From: Escallonia rubra
Lineage: Eukaryota; Streptophyta; Magnoliopsida; Escalloniales; Escalloniaceae
Length of the DNA stretch: 64,000 bases
Reading direction: 5' to 3'
Assembly: GCA_033065855.1 (NCBI GenBank)
Contig: JAVXUO010001335.1
Span: forward strand, 248,001-312,000
Of the stretch, positions 1 to 12,590 are shown in pieces (position 1 is the stretch's first letter; the number at the start of each line of letters is the position of its first letter). A program made the translations under genes and the position numbers. A model generated the notes under the pieces. It had not been told where the DNA came from, did not search any database, and saw only the letters and a program-made list of their open reading frames with translations.

Positions 1-3000
1 ATGCCGTGCACATGCCATTTTTATCATGGGTAGATCTATAATTTTCCCTAGCCATCTTCCCTCAGTTATGATGACTCAAAGATTACCCGATTTAAGAGAG
101 AGAAGCGGGAAAATGGAGAGAGAAAGTGCGATCACTATCTGGAAATCTTTACCCTATTTTTGAGACGAAGAAGACAAAGTGTGGAAGATGGAAGATAGAA
201 AATGGATTGGCAACCTCGAGAAAGCGAGGTCCAACAGCCCATTTTGTCTCTGTGTGATTAAACTAGGGTTTTACGATTAAAGTATAGAAATAACTCTTAA
301 TTTTCACAACATAATAGTATTTTATAATCGTAGTGCTAATTAGATAATGTGTTTGTTATGGTTTTGATGTTTGTTTGTGTGCATTGTTTATTGATAGAAC
401 AATGGGTTTGAAGTTTGATTATTGTGTTTTTTGTGATTAGTTTATATTTTTTGCAGTAGCTAATTTGTTATTCTGGGTGTTGGTTTTCTTTCTGTTTGTT
501 CAAATCCTCGTTTTTCTTTCTTGACCATAAAATTGCACTATGGGGGTCAATTTAAGAACATTCCAAAAGTGGTTTACACTCCTTGCAAGATCGACTACTT
601 TGATTACTATGACCTTAACATGTTAAGTCTGATTGAGATTGATAACATGGCAGAAAGTGTAGAAACTGTAGGGTTTATGAGCTATTACTATAAGAAGCCT
701 GGGTTAACCCTGACAATAGACTAGTGCAGATAATTGTAAATTCAGATATTTTGGCATTGAAAGACTTCATAAATTCTCAGGGCCAATTATAAATATATTT
801 GGAAAGTTTGTCAATGGATGAGAAGATGGAATCTATTGAGACTCAATTAGGGCTTAAAGAGACTGAGGGGTCTATCATGGTTATTGATGAACTTGATGAT
901 GTAGGTAATGTGGTTATAGGGGCTATTGTGCCTATTTGGAGCTTAGGTACACACGGGCCAACAAGTACACAGGGGGAAAGAGGTGGTTCCATATTTAGGT
1001 TAAGTCTATAAGGTCCAAGCAATACTAGTAATAATGGGGTGGGTACACAAGCTTTAGTAAATGTGGGTACTGAGAAGAACAGAAACAAAAACCATAGTAC
1101 TAAGGCCACAATGGGCATTGAGGGGAGGACGAAAATAAACCAGAGGACTAGGGCAGCAATGGGCAGTGAGGATAACATACACAGGTTAAGTGGTATTGAA
1201 GGACCAAGGGGAAGTGGTACTGAGGGGCCAAGAGAAAGTGGTACTGATGCTAATGAAAGGCCAAGGGGTAGTGGTACTGAAGGGCAAAGGGAAAGTGGTT
1301 CTGACACTGATTTTGATGATAAATCATATTGCTCAGCTTCGTTTGACAGTGACTATGATGCTAATGAGGATGATAGACTGTTTGAGAGGAATGTTGACCT
1401 AAATATAGTAGAACAGAAAGTACGGATTATCAGCAACGTAAGGAACCCTTAGGGGTAAGTTTTGAAAAGAAAGAGTATGATTGTGATGAATGGCAAGAAC
1501 ATCCACCATCAGAGTCTGGGGGTGAAATGAAGAATGCAAAAGGTAAGAAAATAACTGGTGAATTTAACCCTAAATCAGACATGAGGCAGCCTAGGTTCAG
1601 GCTTAGTATGGTGTTTAAAGACAACAAAATATTCAAAGAGGCTGTTAAGCAATATTCTATTTTGGAAATAAAGCCAGTGGTATTTACCAAAAATGAATCA
1701 GGGAGGATTAGGGCTAAGTGTGCTTCAAAAGGATGTGAATGACAGGTGTATGTATCTAAGATGCAAAAGGACAATGAGATTGATTTGGTTGTGAAGACTT
1801 GTGTGACCCAGCACACATGTACCAGGATTCACAAGAATAAACATGCGACCGGTACTTGGCTTTCTTCTAGATACAATAAAGAATTTAGATTAGATCCTCA
1901 AATGAAAGTTGGTACTATGAGGAATACCTAGATGAGTGATCACCAAATAGATATGCCAATTTTGACAGCTTATAGAAGCAAAAGGAAGGCATCAATGATC
2001 ACGGAGGGTAATATAACGGAACAATTTGAACAGTTGAACTCATAGATTGATGAACTTAAGAAAAGTAATCCCAGCACTACTGTGGATCTACAATATGACC
2101 CAATTGGCTTAAGTCAGGGCTCAGGTTTCAAAGGATTTATATTTGCCTTGGTGCATTAACAGAAGGGTTCAAGGCTGGGTGTAGGAAATTAATGGGCCTA
2201 AATGGGTGCTTTTTGAAAAGTCCTACTGGTGGTTAGCTTTTGACGTCAATTGGCATTGATCCCAATAACCAAATGTTTCCATAGGCATATGCTATTGTTA
2301 AGGCTAAAAAACAGAGACTCTTGAGGTTAGTTTGTTCAGCTTTTGGGTGATGACTTAGGGATAGAAGATAGTTTTAGTTGGTTATATTTGTCTGACAAGC
2401 AAAAAAGGTTGGTTAGAAGTATAGAGACATTGTATCCTTGTATTGAGCACAGGTTTTGTGTGATGCACTTACATGCAAACTTCAAGGCAGGAGGGCTTAT
2501 TAGCATTGCTTTGAAAGATACTTTGTTTGCTGCAGCTAAGGCAACTAATGTGGTGAGATGGAAATATAGGCGAGGTGGCTAAGATAGATAAGGAGGCAGT
2601 GGCTTGGCTTGATGATAAACCACCTACCGAATGGTCCAGGTCACATTTAAATACACATGTTAAGTGTGATGTTCTTTTGGAAAACTGTGAGAGCTTCAAT
2701 GCAATGATAAAGAAACAAATGATAAATTAATCATTACTTGTCCTGAAACCACAAGAAATACTTTAATGGCAAAGATGAGGTTTTCAAGGGGACTAGCTGA
2801 GGAATAGGATGGTAATATTTGTCCTGCAATACAGAGAATAATTGAGAGATTGAAGATGAATGCTAGGGAAGGGATACCATCACACTCAGGGGATTTGAGG
2901 TTTGAAGTATCATGTCCACGGGGGGAGCAGTTCACTGTGGATCTAAAAAAGTATACTTGTTCTTGTAGGAGGTGGGACTTGAATGGAACTCCTTGCCCTC

Positions 3001-3346
3001 CTGACATTGCATGCATTTGGCACAAAGACTTAGTGGTAAAGGATTTTATCCATAAGTGTGATAGTATTGATACATACAAGAAGCTTAAGCACAAATTGTT
3101 AATCCAATGAATGGTCCAAGTATATGGCCTAAAAGTAATTTACCATTCATCCCCCCCCCCCAACTTATAGAAGGCCAAGTGGCAGACCTGAGAAACTGAG
3201 TAGAAGAAATAGATATGAAGCTGAGGAACAAACACTAGCAAGATGTCAAGGAAAGGAACAAGAATTAGATGCAGCATATGCCATCAACTTGGACGCAATA
3301 AAAGGAAATGTCAGAGAAGCAGATAGAATACAGCTTTAACAGGGAC

Positions 3347-3463
3347 ACATGCCAACAGAGGAAGGCAGAGCTCCACCACATAGAGACATGCCAACAGAGG
3401 AAGGCAGAACCCCACCACAGGGAGACATGGCAACAGAGGAAGGCAGAGCTCCAATGCAGCAAA
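3347..3463 (+). repeat. 39-bp tandem repeat, three copies, in the transposase tail
   Basis: Three head-to-tail 39-bp units start at 3347, 3386 and 3425. Each encodes a variant of MPTEEGRAPP in the same frame, so the period keeps the reading frame (13 codons). The repeat lies just before the nested MULE insertion and belongs to the low-complexity C-terminal part of the dead transposase. Confidence 0.85.
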
Positions 3464-3483
3464 AGTTATCAGTATATAAAGTA

Positions 3484-5378
3484 GGGTTAATTACAAAACT
3501 GTCCCCTGAGGTTTACACGTTTTTGCACTTTGCCCCCCCGTGTTCACAACTTTTGTAATAATGTCCCTCGAGGTTGACAAAACCGTTGCAAATAGCTCCA
3601 AAATTGGACGTCCGTTCACTTTTGGGCGTTAAGTGGTCATGTGCGGTGCACATGCCATTTTGGCATGGGTAAATTTGTAATTCCCTGCCCCTTCTTCTTT
3701 ACTCTTCTTCTCTCTCGTTCTGTACATAAAGAAGCCCAGAAATGTTCAAGAAAACCTCAAATCTTCAACTCTACCAGAACAGAAACAAATTAAGAAGATC
3801 AACAACAAAGAGGGAGGGAAATTGACACAACCCATGGAATTACCCCCCCAGTTCATCAAATCAGCAAAAATGGAATTTACCCCCCAGAAACAAAAGAACA
3901 TGGCTAGAAGAAGCCAGGACCCAAATTGCTTGCATCAAGAGAAAAACCCATAAACAAAACTGAGAGAAATTCGCAGAAGAAGAAAATGAAATCACCACGA
4001 GTGCATTACCTTCTTAGAACTTTTCTTCTCCCTGACTTCATATCTCTCTTGGCACATGTCTGTTAACCATGCCCCTGGACTCACCAACTGCTCCACCCAA
4101 TAGAAACAGAGATGAAAGAAAAAGTCAATATAAATCCCAGATAAGAAACCCATCTTTTCATCTGCAACTCCAAAGAGTATACAGCTGTGTGTGTGTGTGT
4201 GTGCGTGCGAGAGAGTGAGAGAGAGAGAGATGAAAATGGTCAAAGGATCTTACAAGCAAAGTTCTTTGGATGACTTTGGCCCTCTTCTTCGGCCTCTGTG
4301 GAGGCTTACAACCTTTCATAGCCAAAAAAATCCTCCTCTTTCTCTTTACTGGACAAAGTTATATACAGCTTTGGCCAAACATGCCCTTTCTTACTCCCTT
4401 GATCATCCCCTTCTTTCCCAACACCACCACCAAATATATATGTTTGGTATTAACCCATATAAATATATATGTGTAAATCTGTGGATAAGTTATATATGCG
4501 GGCATGAACGAATTAACAAGAAGAGAAAGGGAGAGAGACCCAGCAGTGGGTTTGAATGGAAGGTGAAATAAAGGCTGGTGTGTGCGTTGTGTGTGAAGAG
4601 GGAATGGAGCACGAGGGCAGTGGGTGTATGGTGCAAGGTGTGTGTGTTTTGTTGGGTGAAAATGGCATATATGTGTGTATGTAATAGCTGTGTGTGTGCT
4701 GTGAGTGAGGGCTTGTGAGGGAGTGTAAGGAAATGGAAAATTTGTTCATAAGTGCATAAGTGGTGGGCTGTAGTGTTGGGTGTGTATGTGGGTATTAGAT
4801 GAAGAAGTCAGTGAAAAATGAAGAAAGCAAAGAGAGATGCAGTAGGCATGTGAGGTAATGTTTTGAACTGTGTGAGTGATGTTGGGTATGGGGGAATTAT
4901 AGCAGGCCTGTGTGACAAAAATGAGCATGGTGGAGTGTTGGACATGGTAGAGAGCGAGTGAGACATACAGGTGAGGATGGACAGTGACGGAGGCGACAGA
5001 TGAAAGTGGCCAGTATGGAGGCTGGTCGGCGACGAGGCTGGCCGGAGATGGTGCGATTCTGGGTCTGTGCAGGTCTGACGAATGAGAGGGAGATAGAGAA
5101 TGGTTAACAGGGAGAGAGAAGAAATAGGAGAGGAAGAGAGAGAAGAAAGTAATAGAGGTTTAGGGTTTTAAGAGGGATTGGGATAGGAAATTACAAATTT
5201 ACCCATGGCATGTGCACAGCACATGACCACTTAACGCCCAAAAGTGAACGGACGTCCAATTTTGGAACTATTTGCAACGGTTTTGTCAACATCGAGGGAC
5301 ATTATTGCAAAAGTTGTAAACACGGGGGGCAAAGTGCAAAAACGTGTAAACCTCAGGTGACAGTTTTGTAATTAACCC
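3484..5378. mobile_element. Non-autonomous MULE with 9-bp TSD, nested in the older MULE
   Basis: Termini GGGTTAATTACAAAACTGTC and its reverse complement delimit 1895 bp. The TIRs run about 190-200 bp and match closely (CCTGAGGTTTACACG, then GACGTCCGTTCACTTTTGGGC). Perfect 9-bp target duplications TATAAAGTA flank it (3475-3483 and 5379-5387), diagnostic for Mutator-like insertion. There is no transposase inside. The middle holds a GT/GA microsatellite (about 4183-4230) and, on the minus strand at about 3996-4090, a possible captured exon of an unidentified gene (SPGAWLTDMCQERYEVREKK followed by a GT donor). The match of its TIRs and the clean TSD point to a fairly recent insertion. Confidence 0.93.
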
Positions 5379-6719
5379 TATAAAGTAAAAACATGTAACA
5401 GTGTATGACTTGTATTTAGTTGTATGTGTATTTACTTTCATTTATCTTTGTGCAGCCTAGAAGGCAACAAACTGCATCCCAACAAAGCCAAAGTGTTCCA
5501 CCAAGGTCAATTGTAATAGAGAAGATACCAGCAGGGTTTATGCCAACTCCACACTCAAGATCCGAAAGACCATCATGGCCTACACCAAACATGGTAGAGC
5601 CAACACCAACATCCCAAGCCAAGACACTTCATTCATAATGAGAGGGGGTAGGAAGTATGTTATTTTTTCAAACTTGAAGGATGCAGCTGTTGGAGTGGGC
5701 GCAGGCAAAGGCAAGTCCAAAAGTCAAGGTGACCAAAGCAAAGGGAAATAGAAGACAACTGCCAAACGACAACCAAAGGCTACTACCAAGGAAGGTCCAA
5801 GCCAAGGGAAGGAGAAGACAACTGTCAAAGGACAACCAAAGCCAACTGTGAAAGAAGGTCAAAGCCAGGGGAAAGGGACTCAATCTCAAAGACATACTAA
5901 TGATGATGGAGGACAAAGAAGTACAAGATCAAGAGCAGCTGTAAGGAATCAAGGTGAAGGACAAGCAAAGCCTGGTGTAAAGGGCAAGGGAAAGCAGAAG
6001 TATTAGGATGCCAATGTAGGTAGGATGCCAATGTAGGGAACTCGTTGTTAGTTTTGTTCAAAGTGTAGACAGGTTGGTTGGTTTTTGGAAGGTAATACAT
6101 ACATTGATACGTGGTTGGTTTTTGAAAGATATTACATACATTGGAAGATAGTGCCAACAGATGTTTTTTGATATTGGATATAATTCAAATGGATGATGAT
6201 GTTTGCAAAAATGATGGATGATGATATTTACTTGTTATGGGATGTTGGATGTAATTTAAATGGATGATGATGTTTGTAATTGAGATAGATGTTATAATTG
6301 TTGTTATTTTCAATGAGATTCAATTGTGAAATGTGTTAGTCTGACGATGAATAAGTTTTTCTACATTTGTTCTGCATCTGATGATGCTTTCAAGGCTGAG
6401 GATTCAAGGTTGCTTTTATTGTGCAATTGGAATTACTGTTTTAACAAAGCTTTCACAACAAAGTGATGTGTTACACATGCATTTCAGTGTTTAGGGACAG
6501 GTTTGTCAACAAAAAACAAAGTATAAGGGACATTTTTATCCCGAAAGGACAAAGTACATGGGACACTATTGTCAACCAGTTTAAATGAAAGGGGTCATAT
6601 TTGAAAAATATAAGGGACACATTTGCCATTAACATGAAAAGTACAAAGGACAGATTTGCAAAAAGTGAATGCTGAAATTGATTTCATTACATTGCTTCAG
6701 TACACAGGTTGAAAATAGG

Positions 6720-7470
6720 CATAGTTAGCAATACCGTACCGGTACCGGCTGTACCGTCCGGTACGTATCGCTTTTTCCTTTTACTGGTACGGTATCCATT
6801 GCAATTTGTACCGATCAAAATACCGATTTGTACCTGTTGTCCCAGCCGGTACAGTTGATACCGGCCGAGATAGTGTGTTTTGTATCGGTCCCATAAAAAT
6901 GAAAAAGTGACAAATTTTGTTAGAAATTTTATAAATTGACCATATAAAGACTAAATAGAAAAGGACTCTAAGGTCTATTATACCAATCAAAGCCTCTATA
7001 GCCTCTTGGTCATAATATTAATTACAATTTGTAAAATCTTTCCTGATAAGTTTTCAATCTTCACTTAGCTTTGATGTACTTCAACCTGGAAGCTTTTATC
7101 ATATTCTTTCATTTACATGATGTACTGCTTTACATATACGCGTGAGCACACACACCTAGAAAAACAGCTTATTCTTGAACGTTCAAGAATAAGAATTTGC
7201 GAACGAGATCGTCGAAAAGGGTAAGATAAACAACTTATTTGGGAACCAATAGTTTATTTGAAAACTAAGGTAATTCAAGCTCTATAAGACAAACATTTTA
7301 TTCTAGATGAGCTGTGAGTAAGAAAATATATGTATATATTGTTAGTTTGTCAATGAATAAATATTACATATATATAATATTGATGAAGATTTTGAGGCGG
7401 TACCGGTACCGGTACGTACCATTTTACAGAAAAAAACGGTACGCAATCCTATACGGTATTCATAACTATG
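6720..7470. mobile_element. hAT-type MITE rich in TACCGGTACCGG
   Basis: Terminal sequence CATAGTTAG/CATAGTTATG followed by AATACCGTA occurs in inverted orientation at both ends. An exact 8-bp duplication AAAATAGG flanks it (6712-6719 and 7471-7478), as expected for hAT. Sub-terminal blocks of GGTACCGGTACCGG lie at both ends. The 751 bp inside have no recognisable coding sequence. Confidence 0.85.
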
Positions 7471-7478
7471 AAAATAGG

Positions 7479-7945
7479 GAAACCTTGATTCTTTTAGTAC
7501 AATCATTCCGTACATCACTCAAAGCATTACAAACCTCCCTAATTAGCTAATTCAGTACATTTCTAACAATTTCTACAAGTCGCCCACATCTTTACCTTCA
7601 TTGTTTCTCACGGCCACTGTTCCCTCATCAAAATTATACAATAATGCAAGCCGATCAATAGAAGTAACACGTAGCTATTGATTGCAACAATCTTCCAAAA
7701 TCTTTCATTTGACCTGTTAATCATAACTGGAGGGTCACGCCAAGCAAAAAACTCATACCTACCAACATGTGAGGAACAATTGGAGATTGTCATATTTTTA
7801 TAATACGAAATGAGAAGAAGAAATTAACACACAAAACCCACCTCATTGCTGCAAGTCCAAAACCTTCAGCCCGGATTTAGGTTTATCCACGAAGTCCTTA
7901 TGACTACTCTCTCACCACATTGACAGTATACATGAGCAATGACTA

Positions 7946-7948
<3 letters not shown>
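7479..7948. other. No gene seen; probable flank of the second dead MULE
   Basis: AT-rich DNA without a supported reading frame. It lies between the hAT MITE and the TA microsatellite and may contain the 3' terminus of the minus-strand MULE at 8060-9273, but I could not identify a matching TIR pair. Confidence 0.4.

Positions 7949-8001
<53 letters not shown>
7949..8001. repeat. (TA)n microsatellite
   Basis: About 26 uninterrupted TA units. The reading frames through it (runs of Tyr-Ile) are artefacts. Confidence 0.95.
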
Positions 8002-8003
<2 letters not shown>

Positions 8004-8059
8004 TCTCCCTTGAAACCCTTACATCCAAATATACATAGGCACTTGAGAGAATTTTTGGA

Positions 8060-9273
8060 GGGAAATAGGTGTGAGGAAATTGGAGGAAAAATAGGTAAGG
8101 GAACTGATATATTTACCCATGATAAAATATGTCCAGGCAAACTGGTTTTGAATGCCCACATCACTAATCAACAGGTTAACACACCACTTTCAGTTCTCCT
8201 TCTTCTCCACTTCAACCACTGCATGAGCCACTAGCCACATACCATCATTAGGGTCTATCCCAAATGCAGTATAGGCCTTTTGAGTGGCATCCATCCATCA
8301 TGAGCACAAGCCTCAAGGACTACACAAGTTCTTTCTTATAACCCCCAAAAGCTACATGCAATCGTTTAAACCTACCACTCTGAACCTCCAAAACCAAAGT
8401 GGCATTGGGGTTACTCCTCAAAACCTATACCTTATAGCTCTAGAGCTTCTCATATTGTTCTTTGCAGTTGCCCTCAATTTCCTCAATAGCAAGTTTCTTA
8501 GCCATCCATATCTGCCATTTAGTGGCCTCAATGTTGTAGGTTTCATGAAGTGTATCAGTTATAGCTTAAACTAGCCATTTAGGATTAGTTCTCATGGAAG
8601 ACTGTATCCTTCTTGCAATCTACCTATAGTTCACCATGTCTACATCATATGTCCTTGAGCAAGTGTGTTCACAATTTAGGGTTTTTACTTGCAAAGTGGT
8701 TGTCCAGTACATGAAAGAAGCATTTATGACCCAAGGACAGTCACCCTCACAACACACAGCTATATCCCTTCTCTTATCCATATTTGTAAAGCTAATGGCT
8801 TTGCCATTCTTACATGCATAATTCCTAATAGCTTCCCTCGGTTGTAGGTGTGAGGCAAATCACTGACCTAACTCAAATTAGGGATCTTCAGACATTGAGT
8901 CAGTGAACTGGGGATAATTAATCTTTTTTCAAGCTTTCTTTTTCATATTAGGAGTGCCTTCTTCCTCATATGAACTATCCACTTCCACCTCATTTGGTGC
9001 ACAGTCAAAGTCATGTTCAGCATCAACAGCGTTTGTCAAGTCCCCTACTTGAATTGCCCTTAGTTTCACATCTTCATCATCACTAACATGGTAATCACTG
9101 TCCATTGTCCTACCATCTTCTTCCCTAAGCACTATTGAGTCTTTTGAGGTTAGAGAGCCATCAATGTAGTCTTCGTCTATGGTATTCTCTGCCTCTGAAA
9201 TTCTACCAGAAGATTGCACTTTTTTAGGCAGAACATTAGAGGTATTTGGCTTGATTGTTACCTTGACTATCAA
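8060..9273 (-). pseudogene. Second MuDR-type transposase pseudogene (N-terminal half)
   Basis: Reading the minus strand from 9273 gives an acidic, low-complexity N-terminus (DSDYHVSDDEDVKLRAIQVG), as in MULE proteins. With frame changes it continues into the DNA-binding domain: REAIRNYACKNGKAISFTN, CEGDCPWVINASF, LNCEHTCSRTYDVDMVNY, then ATKWQIWMAKKLA and DGCHSKG of the early DDE region. There are many stops and frameshifts. It is a different lineage from the element at 521-6003, and no catalytic half was found. Confidence 0.65.
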
Positions 9274-10542
9274 ATATAACCATGGGTTTACTATGCTTCA
9301 CATAAACTTCTATAACCATATTGTCTTTTACACTTTTAGTCAAGCCTAAGACTTACGGTGCAACCACGCATCTTAGAATAAAAATTTTGGCAACTTATCT
9401 TATTTCTCCATATCTATTTCATACCCTAATTTCTCACACTAATCAACCAACTCAAGCAAAAGACATTTGATCTGGATCACAATAGTCGAAATAAGCAACT
9501 TTTCCACCCAAATAAATTATAGTAACAGGGCAGTTTCTAATTCGCCTCCATGGTGCAACTCAATAGTAAAGAATTCTAGTCCTGTATCAAATCGAGTAAA
9601 AATGGCAAGTTAGAGTATGTTGAAAGTCCATTACATAAAAAGCCTTATTTTTTCAATTTCATTTCAACAGCCACAACATAAACCCTAATTGCAAGATATA
9701 ATCTAACACAAACCCTAATTGCATTCAATCGAATAAAAATGGCATGGTAGAATTTGTTGCAAGTCCATTACAGGAAAAACCATGTTTTTATAATTTCACT
9801 TCAACAGCCACAACATAAACCTAATTTCAAGATATACTCTAACAGAAAAATACGACTACTAAAAAACCCTAATTGCGATTAATCTTCAATGGTTGAAGAG
9901 GTAATCATTAATAATTGAATCTATTTAAAGGAGATGAATGAGGGACTTGCCGTATTCTAGAAGCCTGTGGCCCTCACACAGAGCCCCACCATCGTCGCGA
10001 TTACAGAGGGAAGAGAGCCCTAGTTGCGATTGAAAATGGCACAATCCTCCCCATGATCGTTTCCAGTGCCCCCGATCGAAGTGATCCTCTTTGTTTTGGA
10101 AATGACCCAAAATAGAGAGTCTAGACTCCCTTACGCAAAATACCCGTCATTTTTTCCTCCAAAACATGCCCCTGCGATTTGACCAATATGCCCTCGATAT
10201 GTTGGAGTGTACTTTTGCAAACCCTAATTTTTTCCAATAAGTTGGGCGGAAGGCAAACGTTTGTAACATTAGCCATAGTTTGGTGGATAAAAATGCTATT
10301 TTGGAAGGCTAAGACATAATTTGCAAATGTGTCATATGTGAGGATATATTTATGCTTTTAACCCATGAAATAATGTCAAAAAAAATTCATTAAATGTCCT
10401 TGGAAGGGTAACATTTACGTGGGCCTGTAATAAGAAATATAGTAGAAATTATAGTGACGTTGAAATGCATTTAATATCTTTCTGTTTGACACAACTTCGT
10501 AAAGAGTGTGGATCAAAAGTTTTGGCTTATAATGGCTCAATA
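9274..10542. other. Non-coding 5' part of the dead MULE, with a tandem repeat
   Basis: No gene. Contains a tandem duplication (9589-9850) and, at about 10190-10370, TIR-like text (GCAAACCCTAATTTTTTCC, then AATTTGCAAATGTGTCATAT) that is probably the right terminus of the dead minus-strand MULE. Confidence 0.4.
9589..9850. repeat. Diverged tandem duplication, about 138-bp period
   Basis: Two units start near 9589 and 9727. Both contain ATCGARTAAAAATGGCA, AAGTCCATTACA and CAACAGCCACAACATAAAC in the same order. Confidence 0.7.
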
Positions 10543-10557
10543 ATGTAGCTAATTACT

Positions 10558-10707
10558 ACCACCAAGCGCGTAGGTCAGTTGGCACGGGGCTGTGCTAGCT
10601 TAACTGGAGGTTGCGTTCGAAACCTGGGAGAGCTTTGTCGCCCAGGTGGTCCTACCCGGCTCAAAATGTGTGACAAACCTTATCACCCTTTTCCAACCAA
10701 AAAAAAA
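10558..10707 (+). mobile_element. tRNA-derived SINE with 15-bp target duplication
   Basis: A 150-bp element with a Pol III box-A-like segment (GTAGGTCAGTTGGCACGG) and a box-B-like segment (GCGTTCGAAACCTGG), ending in an A-rich tail. It is flanked by an exact 15-bp direct repeat ATGTAGCTAATTACT (10543-10557 and 10708-10722), the signature of target-primed reverse transcription. It encodes no protein and would depend on a LINE for movement. Confidence 0.9.
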
Positions 10708-10722
10708 ATGTAGCTAATTACT

Positions 10723-11848
10723 GCAGTCTCAAATTATGTGCTCTCTTCATGACTTTTCTTTTTTCTCTTTGAAGGACATGCCATGAATTTGGATTGAGAG
10801 GAAATCAACAAAAGCTTGTGTGAATTTCTAAGATAGTACATGGGAGCAAAAATTTTGCCCAAAAATCTTACCGCAGAGCAGATGGCACGGTACCAAGTTA
10901 TAAATGTTACTATGATTCACCATAACAAGTGATTCTGCGCATTCATGTGATAACTATTCTTCCAACTATCATAACAATAAAAAAATTATATCCCTCCAAC
11001 AACTGCAGTGAATGATATAACAATTTGACAAAATTGTTGCTTCAACCAGTTTGTAACGATACGCAACGACATTCATATAACCTTAAACTTTAGCAGCCTC
11101 GATGGTCCCGGATAAAAGTAACAGCCAAACTCACATTAGATCCAGCAATTACATATGCAAAATCCAATCATCTCAGATTCTAATCTATATATATTGGCTT
11201 GTCCCCAGGTTGTGGACCACTAGGGGCTAGGGCATAAATAGCAGTTTCATTAAGGCCCCAACATCTCACCATAATTTCAGTACACAGATAGCCTGCAATT
11301 GAAGAATATAAAAGTAAAAAAATCTAGCATTTAGCACACTGAGCCTTGTAGGGACTGTAGCAACTCCCCATCTGTCTGTCTGTCTGTGGATTATAACTGT
11401 ATATAATGTTTATATATGTATACATACATATATATGCACAAAAGACATAAACCATTTTGTGTTTTCAAGACCGCACGAGTGTGTTTTTGTTTTCTGAGAT
11501 AGAAAGCACCACTTTGAGTTTCCATGTCCATGTCCATGTCCATGTCTTGTATTGAAATTTCATAACATCTCTGCTTCTCCACTTGCAAACTCCCATGATT
11601 ACATTAGAAAATAAAGGCTGCCTCCCCAGATGCCAATCACAAGAATGCCCTTTATCTTTATTTACATAAAGGCGATCATGGCAACTTCTCAAGTGTATCA
11701 TTCCCAACACTAGCAACCACAAGAAGAACTTGGAGGACATCTCTTGTTGTAAGATTACGACGTCAACACAGTGCATTAGGAGACTACTGCCACTGTAAGT
11801 CTTGAAAACGACAAATTTGTCTCGCTCTAGCTTGAACATTCATATCGT
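10723..11848. other. No gene seen; short simple repeats
   Basis: No supported coding sequence. Short simple repeats: (CTGT)n near 11370-11387 and (CATGTC)n near 11521-11546. The 124-aa frame on the minus strand here runs through the second repeat and matches nothing I know. Confidence 0.5.
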
Positions 11849-12582
11849 ATAGGAAGCACCGACACAGGTCGAGGTATGGTTTCCGACACCTCTGGACACG
11901 TGTCCAACACCTCAACTGTGTCCGAATTTATTTATTTATTTTTTAATTATCGGACACCGTGTCGAACACCTCTTGAAGAAGTGTCGGACACCTTGTGAAG
12001 AAGTGTCCACGCATATAGGGGCCAAAATATAATATTCCAAATTTATTTGAGGGATGGATTTTATAAAAATGAACTTTTAGGCCAAACTCTAATCACATCG
12101 ACCTAGCAAAGGGTATCTTCTTCTTTCTCTCTCATCTCTTTCTATAGTAAGATATGTCAACATCTCCGACCTCATTTATAGACTCATCTCACTATATAAA
12201 ACCTCTCATTCATGCCTTTGGTCCCATGTCTTTTTTTCCTTCTCTCTTGTTATTGTTGAGACTCTAATATTGATATTGTTGAGACATTCAACTACTTTCT
12301 TGTTGCCGACCTTTTTTCTTGTTACTGTGGAGACTATTTCATGTTACTTATTTTCTTTTAAATCCATTTTGAACGAAACTCAGTTGCTCCAATTGAGATG
12401 TGTGTGTATAAATATACATACATGTGTGTGTGTGTGTGTGTGTGTACATATGTGTATATGTATAAAAATATATTAAAAAATTCAGCGATGTCCTGCGGTG
12501 TCCTTAATGTGATTTTTTGCAAATTGCGGTGTCCGGTGTCCCAGTCGGTGTTGGACACGGTGTCCGTGTCCGTGCTACCTAG
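11849..12582. mobile_element. GGACAC-rich hAT-like MITE
   Basis: Imperfect TIRs (ATAGGAAGCACCGACAC and, reversed, CTAGGTAGCACGGACAC) enclose 734 bp rich in GGACAC/GTGTCC near both ends. The flanks are CATATCGT (11841-11848) and CCTATCGT (12583-12590), 7 of 8 matching, which fits an aged 8-bp duplication. A (GT)n run lies inside (about 12424-12446). It is related in style to the two elements inside LPAT2 intron 2. No coding sequence. Confidence 0.65.
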
Positions 12583-12590
12583 CCTATCGT

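Larger units (their letters stand above)
521..6003 (+). pseudogene. MuDR-type transposase pseudogene with PB1-like N-terminus
   Basis: Transposase remnant with many stops. In order: a PB1-like N-terminal domain (521-724, with FDYYD and MSYYYKKPG); an acidic, low-complexity linker (about 800-1450); the MULE DNA-binding domain (about 1527-1910, FRLSMVFKDNKIFKEAVKQY, then CASKGCE and the zinc-like C...H region TCVTQHTC); weak DDE-domain remnants (2343-2580, with ...HRFCVMHLHANFK matching the CxxH segment); and a SWIM zinc finger (2850-3110, YTCSCRRWDLNGTPC then H). After the nested insertion, 5455-6003 gives the basic, Lys/Gln-rich tail. Several stops sit where Trp is expected (TGG to TGA/TAG), for example after GCE at 1740. 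It cannot make a working protein. Confidence 0.75.
1..6660 (+). mobile_element. Degenerate MuDR-type MULE, left end outside window
   Basis: An old Mutator-like element, recognised from scattered transposase domains read in order on the plus strand (521-3110 and 5450-6003). It is interrupted by a younger element at 3484-5378. The first 50 bases resemble the inner part of the TIR of that younger family (GCACATGCCATTTT, then CATGGGTA), so another TIR may cross the window edge. The stretch 6500-6660 has the repeated 'GGGACA...TTTGCCA' look of MULE termini and is my estimate of the right end. No target duplication could be tested because the left end is not in the window. Bases 60-520 hold no gene. 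Confidence 0.7.

Noticed and set aside
843-1307. 154-codon minus-strand frame rich in Pro/Leu/Ser
   Set aside because: Antisense of the low-complexity GSGTEG-type linker of the dead transposase; no domain and no start context.
7920-8234. Frames through the TA microsatellite (Tyr-Ile runs)
   Set aside because: Simple-repeat artefact on both strands.
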